The notes below the pieces were generated by a model. It did no database searches. It was not told where the DNA came from and was given only the letters and a program-made list of their open reading frames with translations. DNA of 64,000 bases from Mageeibacillus sp. UBA5747 (GTDB taxonomy: Bacteria > Bacillota > Clostridia > Saccharofermentanales > UBA5734): positions 9,123 to 73,122 of the forward strand of contig DIFN01000029.1 of assembly GCA_002419145.1 (NCBI GenBank). The letters run 5' to 3'. Within the stretch, counting starts at the first letter, position 1. Every line of letters starts with the position of its first letter. Of the stretch, positions 43,520 through 52,575 are shown one piece after another. A program made the translations under genes and the position numbers.

Positions 43520-44608
43520 TCAGCCCTGATAGTCGACTGTAACGACGCTGACTGCGGGAGGCGTATCGATGATATTCGACACCGTCAGGGCGCCGGATTG
43601 CATGTCCGCAAAGAGTGTGTTGTATTCATCGACCGTGAATTTGACAAGACGCCAGCTATCGGCTGCGGTGGGCAAGCCAATGCAGTTTTCCGCCGCACCG
43701 AGAACAGCTGTTTTGCCAGCATGCTCGGCATCCCATGTGCCTTTGTTGGCATAGAGGGAGCCCAGGGCGAGCTTGACTGACTCGGTCAGGTCCTTCATGG
43801 CCGAAGTGATGATGGTCGGGGATTCGGCAGACTGGTCAACGTCGACGCCGATGACCTTGCCACCAGCAGCGTCAGCTGCAGCGGTAGCACTCAGATAGAT
43901 GCCGCCGCCACAGGCAAAGACGACCTCTGTGCCTTCGGTATACCAGCCGGACATTTTTGTCTTGATGTCATCATTAGGCGCGAACACGCCGGAATACCAG
44001 TATTTGATTTCAACTGAGCCAGGTGCCAGGCCAAGTTTCTGGGCAGCAGCATCCGCACCCTGGACATAGCCGTAACCATAGCGCACAACGGCTGGAACAG
44101 CCATGCCACCGAGGAAGCCGAGTTTGGTGTAGCCATCCATGACGGCGGCATATCCGGCCAGATAACCTGCCTGCTCCTCACGATAGAGGATGTTGTGCAC
44201 GTTGGGTGATGTTTTATAGGTGGAGTAGTCAGGGGTGTGGGGCTCGCCGTCAAGAAGCAGGAAGTTGACCTTGGGGAACTGGTCCTGGACCTCATAGATG
44301 GCTTCTTCAAAAAGATACCCCGGACAGACGACGACCTTGGCGCCCTTGTCGATGGCGGTCTTGATCGTCTCGACGCGTGCAGCGGTGGAGTCCTCGCTGG
44401 GTCGGTAATAGGCATAGGTGATTTTGTTGGCCTCGGCGTACTCCTTGACGCCGTTCCAGGCACCTTCGTTGAAGGACTTGTCATCGATGTTGCCAACGTC
44501 CGTGACGAGGGCAATCTCATAGGAGTCTTTGGGTTTACAGGCAGACAGCAACGCAGTGGTGGACAGGATCAGGGACAGGACAAGAACCAGAGCCCAGAAC
44601 TTTCTCAT
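43520..44608 (-). CDS. BMP-family nucleoside-binding lipoprotein
   Basis: 362 aa. A lipoprotein signal peptide ends in LLSAC with Cys24 as the lipidated residue. The mature part starts like other Bmp/PnrA/Med proteins (IALVTDVGNIDDKSFNEGAW), and FACGGGIYLSATAAADAAGG is also typical. It captures purine nucleosides outside the membrane and delivers them to the permeases encoded downstream. CGGAGG precedes the ATG. It is first in its operon, behind an extended -10 promoter. Confidence 0.93.
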   Translation of the reverse strand: MRKFWALVLVLSLILSTTALLSACKPKDSYEIALVTDVGNIDDKSFNEGAWNGVKEYAEANKITYAYYRPSEDSTAARVETIKTAIDKGAKVVVCPGYLFEEAIYEVQDQFPKVNFLLLDGEPHTPDYSTYKTSPNVHNILYREEQAGYLAGYAAVMDGYTKLGFLGGMAVPAVVRYGYGYVQGADAAAQKLGLAPGSVEIKYWYSGVFAPNDDIKTKMSGWYTEGTEVVFACGGGIYLSATAAADAAGGKVIGVDVDQSAESPTIITSAMKDLTESVKLALGSLYANKGTWDAEHAGKTAVLGAAENCIGLPTAADSWRLVKFTVDEYNTLFADMQSGALTVSNIIDTPPAVSVVTVDYQG

Positions 44609-44669
44609 GTTGTAATCCTCCGAAAAATGCTGTTATTCTGATGTGCGGGGGGTCATAACCCTCCCTAAT

Positions 44670-44678
44670 ATTTTAGCA
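44670..44678 (-). promoter_or_regulatory. Extended -10 promoter of the nucleoside importer
   Basis: On the minus strand TGCTAAAAT: a TGn extension and a 5/6 -10 match, 62 bases before the lipoprotein gene. No purine riboswitch consensus is visible in the leader. Confidence 0.45.
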
Positions 44679-44941
44679 TATCTTTTGGAAAGAAACGTGC
44701 AAGTCTTTTAGTGATCCTGTCCAATTTTCAGATCAGTCCGGAATCAGGCCGACCCCAACGTCTGTGTGCACAATCAGGTGGTAAAATCCGCGGCTCGAGC
44801 GCTGTGTGTTGCTTTCCATCTGGGTCACCTGACCTGTGCAACATTTGTCAGTTCTAACCACTTTTCGAATATAAACAGTTGGCTTGCCGATCAAGGAAAA
44901 GAGTATACTGGAATCAGGAATAAAGGAGAGGAGTGCAGGAA

Positions 44942-45292
44942 ATGCAAGCGATCACTCTTTTCAACGGACACGTCGGCAAAGCCGACTACACACTAGATGC
45001 CCGGATCGAAGATGGTTCCTTACAGATCATCGGTCATGACCAGGGAGCAGACATCATTAAGCTCTATGGGTCTCCTGAGCATGAGTTTTCATATACGTTC
45101 ACTCCTGAGCGGACTCGATTCCTGCATTACCGGTTACGTCAGGATTACCTGTCAGATGATGACTTGCTCACATTGGTCCGGAAATTATTCGGGGGCCCGG
45201 ATGGCGAAAAAAAGCTGCGGCAGTACTGCCGCAGCCATAACATCCCATTTGAATTCCATGATTCTGTTGAATCGATCGACCAGATTTTTTAA
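44942..45292 (+). CDS. Conserved-looking protein of unknown function
   Basis: 116 aa, soluble, beta-rich first half (AITLFNGHVGKADYTLDARI) and helical charged second half (DDDLLTLVRKLFGGPDGEKK). I recognise no family. ATG 44942 follows GAGGAG at about 7-8 bases. A TATACT -10-like element lies about 30 bases upstream. It converges with a small frameshifted gene (45296-45512); the ends are 3 bases apart. Confidence 0.6.
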   Translation: MQAITLFNGHVGKADYTLDARIEDGSLQIIGHDQGADIIKLYGSPEHEFSYTFTPERTRFLHYRLRQDYLSDDDLLTLVRKLFGGPDGEKKLRQYCRSHNIPFEFHDSVESIDQIF

Positions 45293-45295
45293 CGC

Positions 45296-45512
45296 TCAGG
45301 ATTCCTCAGTCGGTACTTCAGGATGATCCGCAGAAATTTCAGAAACAGGCTCTGAATGGGGCACTGGTTTAAGGAAGTCTGTTACCAAGGCCAGCACCTC
45401 GATTGTCTCGCCAGGATATTCCGATATCCCGCAAGACAAGTTCGGCGTTGTGCTGTTATTTTGCTATGTCAATTGGGATGATGACTTGGATTCTGTTTCC
45501 AGCGGCTGTCAT
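45296..45512 (-). pseudogene. Frameshifted small gene after the patatin gene
   Basis: Two minus-strand frames of coding character join with one base shift near 45440-45465: an ATG-started part at 45512 (AAGNRIQVIIPIDIAK, then a stop) and a continuation (SCGISEYPGETIEVLALVTD, then FLKPVP) to a stop at 45296. The combined product would be about 70 aa. No family recognised. It may be a small gene in decay or a sequencing slip. Confidence 0.35.
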
Positions 45513-45523
45513 TCCGAACCTGA

Positions 45524-46693
45524 CTAGAGCGGCTCCAACCGCTGCAATGCTTTGGCTGTCCAGTTCAGATTTGGGAAGAGCTTGAGCGGGATTTTGAGCG
45601 GGTTTTTGCTCAGTTCCAGACTGGCAGTCAGTTCGGCTAGAAATTCCAGACGCATGGCCGGCTGCATCCTCAGTACATGGAGCGTACCCCCGGCCACCGC
45701 TCTGATTTTGGACTCCACTTGTAGCTCCTGGCGTTTCTGCTCGTATTGCTGGCGTGCTGCCCGATGAAGAGAACGGACCTGAGCCAGGAAATCATCGGCA
45801 GTATAAACGCAGCTGCGATCCAGCTCAAACGCCAGCGCTGCCTGTTCAAAGCCACTGAGCAAGTCCGGACCGTATTCACGTAGCAGCCGGGCATGGTCAT
45901 CTGATGCAAAGGTGTAATAATCTCCATTGAGCCGGTCAAACGCCTTCATGGCATCCAGATAACCCAGCGCCTGGTTGCGGCGGATCAGGGCTGGATCCAG
46001 ATCCAGAAGGCTGCCGAGGCTTTGGGAATCATGGATCAGAGTCAGCTGGGTGTTGTCATCCACCGGCCTGCGCACAGGCACACGTGGCTCAAGGTCAATT
46101 GCCACAAGGTGGCGGAGTCCCTGGCGGCGCAACATCGAGACCGGGAGATTCTCAGCAAAGCCACCATCCAGGTAGCGTTTGCCATCAATCTGTACCGGCT
46201 GCAAGCCCGGCAGATGGGCACTGGCCAGGATGAAATCAATCAGCTGGCCGGCTGGGATGTCTTCGATCCAGCGCGGCTCAGCTTTCAGGTCATTGAGTTG
46301 GATGGTCATCAGGCCAAAGCGGACCGGATGGGACCGGATGGCAGTTTCGTCAATGTAGTCCAGAAGCAGCTCGCGCAGCGGGCCAGTGTTGATCCCACCC
46401 TGAGCCAGGATCTCTTTGGCCAGGATGTCCGAGTTTTTTAAAGCAAACAGATCACTCGATTTCAGTTCAAGCGGTGAAGAAAAGGCCAGACACTGCTCAT
46501 AGGTTAGATTCTGCCACAGCTCGACCGCCCGCTCATAGCTGCAGCTGAGCATCAGCGCACCATTGATCGCGCCGATGGATGTACCCGTGATGGCCGCAAA
46601 CTCGATGCCGAGTTCCAGGAAGGCCCTCCAGGCACCGATTTCAAAGGCACCGCGCGTGCCACCTCCACCCAGAGCCAGACCTAATTTTGCCAT
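45524..46693 (-). CDS. Patatin-like phospholipase
   Basis: 389 aa. The patatin domain fills the first 200 residues: oxyanion motif GGGGTRGAFE (about 8-17), nucleophile elbow GTSIG (about 39-43, Ser41), and catalytic Asp in YLDGGFAENLP. The C-terminal half is helical and of unknown role. There is no signal peptide, so it is probably a cytoplasmic or membrane-associated lipid hydrolase of the RssA/YlbK type. GGAGG precedes the ATG; its start overlaps the end of the preceding gene relic by 13 bases. Confidence 0.92.
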   Translation of the reverse strand: MAKLGLALGGGGTRGAFEIGAWRAFLELGIEFAAITGTSIGAINGALMLSCSYERAVELWQNLTYEQCLAFSSPLELKSSDLFALKNSDILAKEILAQGGINTGPLRELLLDYIDETAIRSHPVRFGLMTIQLNDLKAEPRWIEDIPAGQLIDFILASAHLPGLQPVQIDGKRYLDGGFAENLPVSMLRRQGLRHLVAIDLEPRVPVRRPVDDNTQLTLIHDSQSLGSLLDLDPALIRRNQALGYLDAMKAFDRLNGDYYTFASDDHARLLREYGPDLLSGFEQAALAFELDRSCVYTADDFLAQVRSLHRAARQQYEQKRQELQVESKIRAVAGGTLHVLRMQPAMRLEFLAELTASLELSKNPLKIPLKLFPNLNWTAKALQRLEPL

Positions 46694-47010
46694 ACAGACC
46701 TCCTGTAGAGAAGCGATGCCACGGCATAGAAAAAGATCCCGAAGGTGTAGAACAACCCTCCGGCAAACAGGAAATGCAGCAGCCCGGCGGGGACTATGGC
46801 AAGCATCGGTTGGATGGCAATGCCCAGGATGGCCAGGAACGAGCCACAGATGGCAAAACTGACTGTTGCAAGGACGTCGCGCCGCCGTGCGGCATCCACA
46901 GCCAGGATCACCCGTGCGGCGACGCTAAGCAACGAACCGCTCCCGCAGGGGATGCTGTTGAACAGTTTTTCAGCAAATGTATCAAAGCGAATGGGACGTG
47001 TTTGGTCCAT
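46681..47010 (-). pseudogene. Internally deleted hemolysin III (YqfA-like) gene
   Basis: 109 aa. Residues about 9-58 match the start of hemolysin III proteins (EKLFNSIPCGSGSLLSVAAR, VSFAICGSFLAILG). Residues about 60-97 match a region near their end (GLLHFLFAGGLFYTFGIFFY). The roughly 100 residues between, with the conserved metal-binding His/Asp positions, are missing, as is the terminal AIWHxFVL segment. The frame stays open, so a short membrane peptide could be made, but family function is unlikely. Weak ribosome site. Confidence 0.6.
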
Positions 47011-47188
47011 GATTCTCGCTCTCTGGTTCTGTGGGATCGTTCGGGACCAGCTCAGGAAAACCCGGCGAGTTCCAGTACAATTATACACCAGACAGGCGGC
47101 AAAGACTTTAAAACTGAATTATAATGGAAGGCATACCGGCCGCAAGGAACAAACCTTGAATCTTATGCCTGCAGAAATGAGGTCCGTG

Positions 47189-49084
47189 ATGCAGATTCTC
47201 CAGGGCCAAACGTATTTCCCAACCCGCGCTTTTAGGACCTTGCGCGAGATGATCGAGCAAAGTGCAGCGCTCTACGCCAATCGACCAGCATTCCGGTTCA
47301 GAAACCAGGTCGATGAGCCCATTTCGGTGCGGACGTATGCCGAATTCTGGCGCGAGATCAATCAGCTGGGAACAGCCTTGCTGGCACTTGGCCTTGCCGG
47401 ACGGAAAATCGCCGTGATCGGCGAAAACAGCTATGCCTGGTGCCTTCTGCACGCAGCCGTCGTCTGCGGGGTCGGGGTGGTGGTACCGCTGGACCGCTTG
47501 CTGCCGGAAGGTGAAATCATTGCCTCCCTGGCCCGGGGGCAAGTGGACGCCGTATTCTACGACCCGTCTTTCCAGGCTTGCATGGAGGCTGCGAGAGACC
47601 AGGTTCCCAGCCTGACAGGCCTGATCACTTTGCGACCAGGTCGCCCCAGTGCCAGGCAGCCAGCTTTTTCACAGCCCCAGGCAGGGCTGCTGAGACAGTC
47701 GCCGGTGCAGGGCCCGGTGGAAAGGACTTGCCCATGGCTGCAACTGGATGAGCTCCTGTCTTGGGGCGCAGAGCTTGAACATGAAGGCAAGGCAACTCTG
47801 TCCCAGACCTCGATTGATCCCGACGCCCTGATGGCTCTGCTCTTTACCTCTGGCACGACCAGTGCGGCCAAGGCGGTCATGCTCAGCCAGCGCAATGTCT
47901 GCGCGGATATCCAGGCGGTTGCCAGTGTTGTCAAACTCTGGCCGGGCATTCGCATGCTCTCGGTCCTTCCGCTGCATCACACCTTTGAAAACACCTGCGG
48001 CCTCTACATTGGACTCTTTTACGGAGCTGAGATCCACGAGAGCGATGGTTTGCGCTACATCCAGAAAAACCTCCAAGACTATCATATTGATATGATCGTC
48101 GGTGTACCGGTTCTGTTCGAGAATTTCTACAACAAGGTCCAGGCGACCTTACAGAAAATAGGCAAAGACAAGCTGGTCCGGCGTCTGTTGCCGATCACCC
48201 AGGGGCTGAGAAAGATCGGCATCGATTTGCGGCGTGTCCTCTACAAGCAGATTCTCGCAGCCTTTGGCGGCAGCTTGCAACTTGGCATCTGCGGCGCTGC
48301 ACCGATTGATCCGGAAATCATCCGTTTTTTCGATGCGATCGGCATTCACATCCTGCAGGGCTATGGCCTGACCGAGACCTCGCCGGTTGCAGCTGGATGC
48401 AATTCAAAGGTTTTCGTGCCTGGCACTGTCGGCCAGCCGATGGGTGGGACTGAGATCGCTGTCGACAGCGAGACACCGGGCGAGCCGGGTGAAATCCTCG
48501 TCCGCGGCCCGATCGTCATGCTGGGCTATTACCAGGACCCGGCGGCGACAGCAGAAGTCATCGACCCGGAAGGCTGGTTCCACACCGGAGATATTGGCCG
48601 GATCGATCCGGCCACGGGTTGCCTCTCGATCACCGGACGCCAGAAATCCATGATCGTCCTCAAAAGCGGCAAAAAAGTCTTCCCTGAGGAGATCGAATAC
48701 CTGCTCGGCCAGGACAAACTGATCAAGGAGTCCCTGGTCTGGGGCGAAGATGACGAAGGAGATGTGGTGGTTGCAGCCAAAGTGGTCCTTGACCGGGACG
48801 TGCTCCAGGAGAAGCTGGGGCAGGATGTTTCTGAGCACCAGATCCAGGCTCATCTCGACCAGCTAATTCGCGAAATCAACAGCCTGCTCCCAACTTTCAA
48901 AGGGATTCGCCAGTACGTGTTCAGTTTCCAGGATATGGTCAAGACGACGACCCTGAAGATTAAACGGCCGATCGAAATCGCCGGCATCCACGACTGGCTC
49001 GACCGCCGCAAGCTGCGTCTCAAAGACATCGCCGGGCGCAACATCGACCGGAATCACGACAAGGAAGATAAGAAAGATGACTAA
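47189..49084 (+). CDS. Long-chain acyl-CoA ligase (AMP-binding)
   Basis: A 631-aa adenylate-forming enzyme activating fatty acids with ATP and CoA. Motifs: FTSGTTSAAKAVMLSQRN (about 226-243), GYGLTETSPVAAG, GWFHTGDIGRID and the C-terminal KSGKKVFPEEIE. No signal peptide. GAGG six bases before ATG 47189 supports that start; ATG 47165 and 47177 are alternatives, and the open frame continues upstream without a ribosome site. TATAAT at 47120-47125 may be its -10. It overlaps the cation-efflux gene by 8 bases. Confidence 0.92.
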   Translation: MQILQGQTYFPTRAFRTLREMIEQSAALYANRPAFRFRNQVDEPISVRTYAEFWREINQLGTALLALGLAGRKIAVIGENSYAWCLLHAAVVCGVGVVVPLDRLLPEGEIIASLARGQVDAVFYDPSFQACMEAARDQVPSLTGLITLRPGRPSARQPAFSQPQAGLLRQSPVQGPVERTCPWLQLDELLSWGAELEHEGKATLSQTSIDPDALMALLFTSGTTSAAKAVMLSQRNVCADIQAVASVVKLWPGIRMLSVLPLHHTFENTCGLYIGLFYGAEIHESDGLRYIQKNLQDYHIDMIVGVPVLFENFYNKVQATLQKIGKDKLVRRLLPITQGLRKIGIDLRRVLYKQILAAFGGSLQLGICGAAPIDPEIIRFFDAIGIHILQGYGLTETSPVAAGCNSKVFVPGTVGQPMGGTEIAVDSETPGEPGEILVRGPIVMLGYYQDPAATAEVIDPEGWFHTGDIGRIDPATGCLSITGRQKSMIVLKSGKKVFPEEIEYLLGQDKLIKESLVWGEDDEGDVVVAAKVVLDRDVLQEKLGQDVSEHQIQAHLDQLIREINSLLPTFKGIRQYVFSFQDMVKTTTLKIKRPIEIAGIHDWLDRRKLRLKDIAGRNIDRNHDKEDKKDD

Positions 49085-50255
49085 AACGAGTGCGCTGATC
49101 CGTTTTTTTATAAAGAATGCTGACCATACAACCAATCCAGTGGTCCGCGAAAGCTATGGGCGTTTTGCCAGCGTGGTTGGCATTGCCACGAACTTGCTTC
49201 TGTTCGGAGCCAAACTGGCTGTCGGGCTGGTTTTTAACAGTCTGGCCATCACAGCCGATGCCATCAATAACCTGTCTGATTCGAGCTCATCGCTGATCAC
49301 GCTGGCCGGTTTCAAGATGTCCGGCAAACCTGCCGATGAAAAACATCCTTATGGTCATGAGCGAATCGAATACATCGCCGGTCTGATTGTATCCTTCCTG
49401 ATTTTGTCCTTGGGTTTTCAACTTTTACAGACAGCCATCGGCAAAATTCTGCACCCCGAGCCATCTGAATTCAACTGGTTGTCTGTAGTGGTTTTGGTTG
49501 CTTCCATCGCTGCCAAATTCTGGCAGATGCGATTTTACCGCACCATCGGACGCACCATTGATTCGGTCACTCTTCAGGCAACCGCTGCTGACAGCCGTAA
49601 TGATGTGCTGGCCACGTCTGCTGTGCTCTTGTCGCTTTTGATTTCACGGTTGACTGGAATTGAGCTCGATGGTTTCATGGGCGCTGCGGTCGCTCTTTTC
49701 ATCATGGTCAGCGGCATCAAATTGATCATGGAAACGGTCAGCCCTCTGCTTGGGGCCGGCCCAGACCGGGAGCTGGTTGACCGGATTAACGAACGGATCC
49801 ACAGCTACCCAGGTGTTCTTGGTTTGCATGATTTGGCCATCCACAATTATGGCCCGACGAAGTGCTATGCCACGGTTCATTGTGAAATCTCAGCTGACAT
49901 GGATTCGATGCGCAGCCATGACCTGATCGACAACATCGAGCGCGATTTCCTGGCTGACTTGGGAATCAACCTGGTCATCCACATGGATCCGGTCCGTCTC
50001 AATGATCCCGAAACCCAGAAATTGCGCACCGTAGCAGAAGGCGTGCTCAGTCAGATCGCGCCGGGACTTTCCCTGCATGATTTCCGGGTGGTCCATGGGA
50101 TCAGCCATTCCAACCTGATTTTTGATGTGACAGTTCCCTATTCACTGGCAGAATCCGACGATGATCTGATTCTCGAGATCAAATCAGCCATTTCCAGCGT
50201 CAATCCCCAGTGGCGTTGTGTGATCCAAGTCGATCGCGGTTATGCCCACAGCTAA
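49077..50255 (+). CDS. Cation diffusion facilitator family transporter
   Basis: A 392-aa, six-helix metal/proton antiporter. The first helices carry ITADAINNLSDSSSSLITLA (metal-site Asp residues), followed by HPYGHERIEYIAGLIVS, both CDF hallmarks; the second site is ATAADSRNDVLATSAV. A cytoplasmic ferredoxin-like domain follows (about 210-285), with an extended C-terminus (about 290-392). Probable Zn, Mn or Fe efflux. It overlaps genes on both sides, so is co-translated with the acyl-CoA ligase and cardiolipin synthase. Confidence 0.93.
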   Translation: MTKTSALIRFFIKNADHTTNPVVRESYGRFASVVGIATNLLLFGAKLAVGLVFNSLAITADAINNLSDSSSSLITLAGFKMSGKPADEKHPYGHERIEYIAGLIVSFLILSLGFQLLQTAIGKILHPEPSEFNWLSVVVLVASIAAKFWQMRFYRTIGRTIDSVTLQATAADSRNDVLATSAVLLSLLISRLTGIELDGFMGAAVALFIMVSGIKLIMETVSPLLGAGPDRELVDRINERIHSYPGVLGLHDLAIHNYGPTKCYATVHCEISADMDSMRSHDLIDNIERDFLADLGINLVIHMDPVRLNDPETQKLRTVAEGVLSQIAPGLSLHDFRVVHGISHSNLIFDVTVPYSLAESDDDLILEIKSAISSVNPQWRCVIQVDRGYAHS

Positions 50256-51834
50256 GTCCGAGCATCGGCAAACGGTCCAGATCGCTGCGGATGGTATTGC
50301 GACCTCCGGTGGCAACAACCATTCCCGCAGCTACCTGCGCTTGCTGGTTGTTGCAGCTGCTGTTCTGGCCCAGCTGGTCCTGATCTGGCTTTTCGTCATC
50401 AATCTCCGCGATCATTTCACAAGCCTGTACGTCATCCTGGAAATCTTGGCGCTGATCCAGGTGCTCTACTTGGTCAGCAAGAATGAATCATCTGCCTACA
50501 CTTTTGCCTGGACCGTGATCATCATGATCCTGCCGGTTTTTGGCGAGGTCTTGTATCTGCTCTGGGGTCGGTCCGGCCAATCAAGCCGCTCCGGGCGTCG
50601 GGTCATGAAAATTTTTTCGCACCGCCCGCATTGGCTTAAAAGCAATCCGGACATCTTGTCTCGCCTCAGCCAGTCTTTTCCGCCGTGGCGCCGACTCGTG
50701 ATATATCTCGAAAACCAGGGATTCCCTGTGTACGAAGGTACAGCCTGCACCTATTACCCGCTCGGTGAACTTCAATTTTCTGATCTGCGCCGCGATCTTG
50801 AATCAGCGGAACGGTTTATTTTTTTGGAGTATTTCATTATTTCCGCTGGCCTGGTCTGGGATGAAATCCATGCAATCCTGCGCCAAAAAGCCGCTGCAGG
50901 AGTCGAAGTCCGGATCCTGTATGATGATGCCGGCAGCATGGTCACCGTGCCTGACCGTTTCTGCGAAACCTTGGCAGTCGAAAACATCCAGGCCATCGCT
51001 TATAGTCAGGTCCAGAAAGGTCTTGTCCATCTCTACCTCAATCATCGCAACCACCAGAAGATTGCCGTGATCGATGGCCAGATTGGTTATACGGGCGGTA
51101 CCAATCTAGCCGATGAATATGCCAATCTGTATCCACGGTTTGGTCATTGGAAAGATACGGCGATTCGTCTCGAAGGCGATGCGGTCTGGAGTCTGACGGT
51201 CATTTTTCTGGAGATGTGGCAATCGCAAACTCATAAGAGTGAAGACTACCACCGGTACCGTCCCGTGGCACCGGTCCTGGGAGCTGGCTTTTTCCAGCCT
51301 TTTGCCGATGGTCCGGTCAACAATCCGATCAATCCAGCCGAGCAGGTCTATCGCCAGATCATTTCCAGCGCCCGGGACTATGTCTACATCACCACACCTT
51401 ATCTGGTCATCGATGAATTCATGATGGATGCCCTCTGCCAGGCCGCCCTGGGCGGCGTCGATGTCCGGATTGCCACGCCCCGGATCTGGGACAAATGGTA
51501 CGTCCACAAGGTCACCCGGTCCAATTATCACCGGCTGGTGGCCGCCGGGGTCAAAGTCTTCGAGTATCTGCCCGGGTTCCTGCATGCCAAGACCATCCTG
51601 AGTGATGATGACCTCTGCGTCACCGGCACGATCAATTTGGACTACCGCAGTTTTCATCTCCAGTTCGAAGATGGGGTCCTGATCTGCGGCGCTCCAGTTC
51701 TGGATGACATCAAGCGGGATCTGCTGGCTATTTTTGCCATCAGCGAACCCGTCACACTGAGCCAGCTCAAGCACGTCCGCCTGCCGGAACGGTTGCTGCA
51801 GGCTTTCTTGCGCTTGTTTGCACCGCTTTTTTAA
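50242..51834 (+). CDS. cls: Cardiolipin synthase
   Basis: 530 aa. Two N-terminal membrane helices (about 33-55 and 60-80) and a third short segment anchor two phospholipase D domains. The HKD motifs are HRNHQKIAVIDGQIGYTGG and HAKTILSDDDLCVTGTINLD. The enzyme condenses phosphatidylglycerol to cardiolipin. The FAPLF end is hydrophobic. It overlaps the cation-efflux gene by 14 bases and is last in a three-gene operon with the acyl-CoA ligase, a membrane-lipid link. Confidence 0.94.
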   Translation: MPTAKSEHRQTVQIAADGIATSGGNNHSRSYLRLLVVAAAVLAQLVLIWLFVINLRDHFTSLYVILEILALIQVLYLVSKNESSAYTFAWTVIIMILPVFGEVLYLLWGRSGQSSRSGRRVMKIFSHRPHWLKSNPDILSRLSQSFPPWRRLVIYLENQGFPVYEGTACTYYPLGELQFSDLRRDLESAERFIFLEYFIISAGLVWDEIHAILRQKAAAGVEVRILYDDAGSMVTVPDRFCETLAVENIQAIAYSQVQKGLVHLYLNHRNHQKIAVIDGQIGYTGGTNLADEYANLYPRFGHWKDTAIRLEGDAVWSLTVIFLEMWQSQTHKSEDYHRYRPVAPVLGAGFFQPFADGPVNNPINPAEQVYRQIISSARDYVYITTPYLVIDEFMMDALCQAALGGVDVRIATPRIWDKWYVHKVTRSNYHRLVAAGVKVFEYLPGFLHAKTILSDDDLCVTGTINLDYRSFHLQFEDGVLICGAPVLDDIKRDLLAIFAISEPVTLSQLKHVRLPERLLQAFLRLFAPLF

Positions 51835-52007
51835 CGGTCAACAGCAGCGAGAGGGGTTCAACGGCTGTAAGTCAAGATTGAGCATATCATTGTATATTTT
51901 TGATTGTTTCCTTGAGTATTTTATCGAATTTCCCCTGCACAACTGGTTTGTTTAGGGTATACTTAGTTATATTCGGCTTTATCGCCAACCATTTCGAGGG
52001 GGATACC

Positions 52008-52430
52008 ATGGGAAAAAACCAAGATTGCTTTTACTGCATGAAGGATGAACGCCAGACGGCGTTGATGCTAAAGGTTGCCGATTTGTCTGTATCTGAGCTC
52101 TTTTTCTTCAAGGAACAGACCCATCCCGGTCGCTGTATTGTCGCTTTCAAGGGTCACGCCAAGGAAATTTTTGATCTTTCGCCTGCGGATCAGGCTGCTT
52201 TCAGCGCCGATGTGGCCCGGGCTGCCCTGGCGATCCAGACGGTGTACCAGCCAGCCAAAATCAATTACGGTGCTTTTGGCGACAAATTGCCCCACCTGCA
52301 CCTGCACCTTGTTCCCAAATATGTCGATCAGGCATCCTGGGGTGGCATGTTTGAAATGAACCCGGGCAAGGTCTACCTGAGTGATGACGACTATGCAGCC
52401 CAGATCGAGGCTTTGAAAAAGGCCCTGTAA
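52008..52430 (+). CDS. HIT-family nucleotide hydrolase/transferase
   Basis: A 140-aa HIT-domain protein. The histidine triad is HLHLHLVPKY (about residues 103-112); an N-terminal CFYCMKDE pair of cysteines may bind zinc. Members hydrolyse nucleotide phosphoramidates or dinucleoside polyphosphates. GAGGGGG precedes the ATG; a TATACT element lies at 51958-51963. A strong terminator follows, so it is monocistronic. Confidence 0.92.
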   Translation: MGKNQDCFYCMKDERQTALMLKVADLSVSELFFFKEQTHPGRCIVAFKGHAKEIFDLSPADQAAFSADVARAALAIQTVYQPAKINYGAFGDKLPHLHLHLVPKYVDQASWGGMFEMNPGKVYLSDDDYAAQIEALKKAL

Positions 52431-52459
52431 GAATCGCTTCACGCCAACTCATTTCTCCG

Positions 52460-52490
52460 CGACCATCTCCCGTGAGGTGGTCGTTTTTTT
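52460..52490 (+). terminator. Intrinsic terminator after the HIT gene
   Basis: A 10-bp stem (52460-52469 with 52474-52483, one G-T pair), a 4-base loop and T7 at 52484-52490: a textbook terminator. Confidence 0.9.
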
Positions 52491-52575
52491 ATTGGCACAG
52501 TTCAGCTTTGAACTGGAGTGAGATCGATCAACTGTGGTAGAATTCCATTAGTTTGCATATGAGGTGATTAAACCT

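Noticed and set aside
44609..44941. Purine riboswitch ahead of the nucleoside importer
   Set aside because: The conserved purine-riboswitch core bases are not present on the relevant strand.
46796..47188. Upstream extension of the acyl-CoA ligase frame
   Set aside because: The frame is open but lies antisense to the hemolysin-III relic, has no ribosome site, and the family homology begins near 47189.
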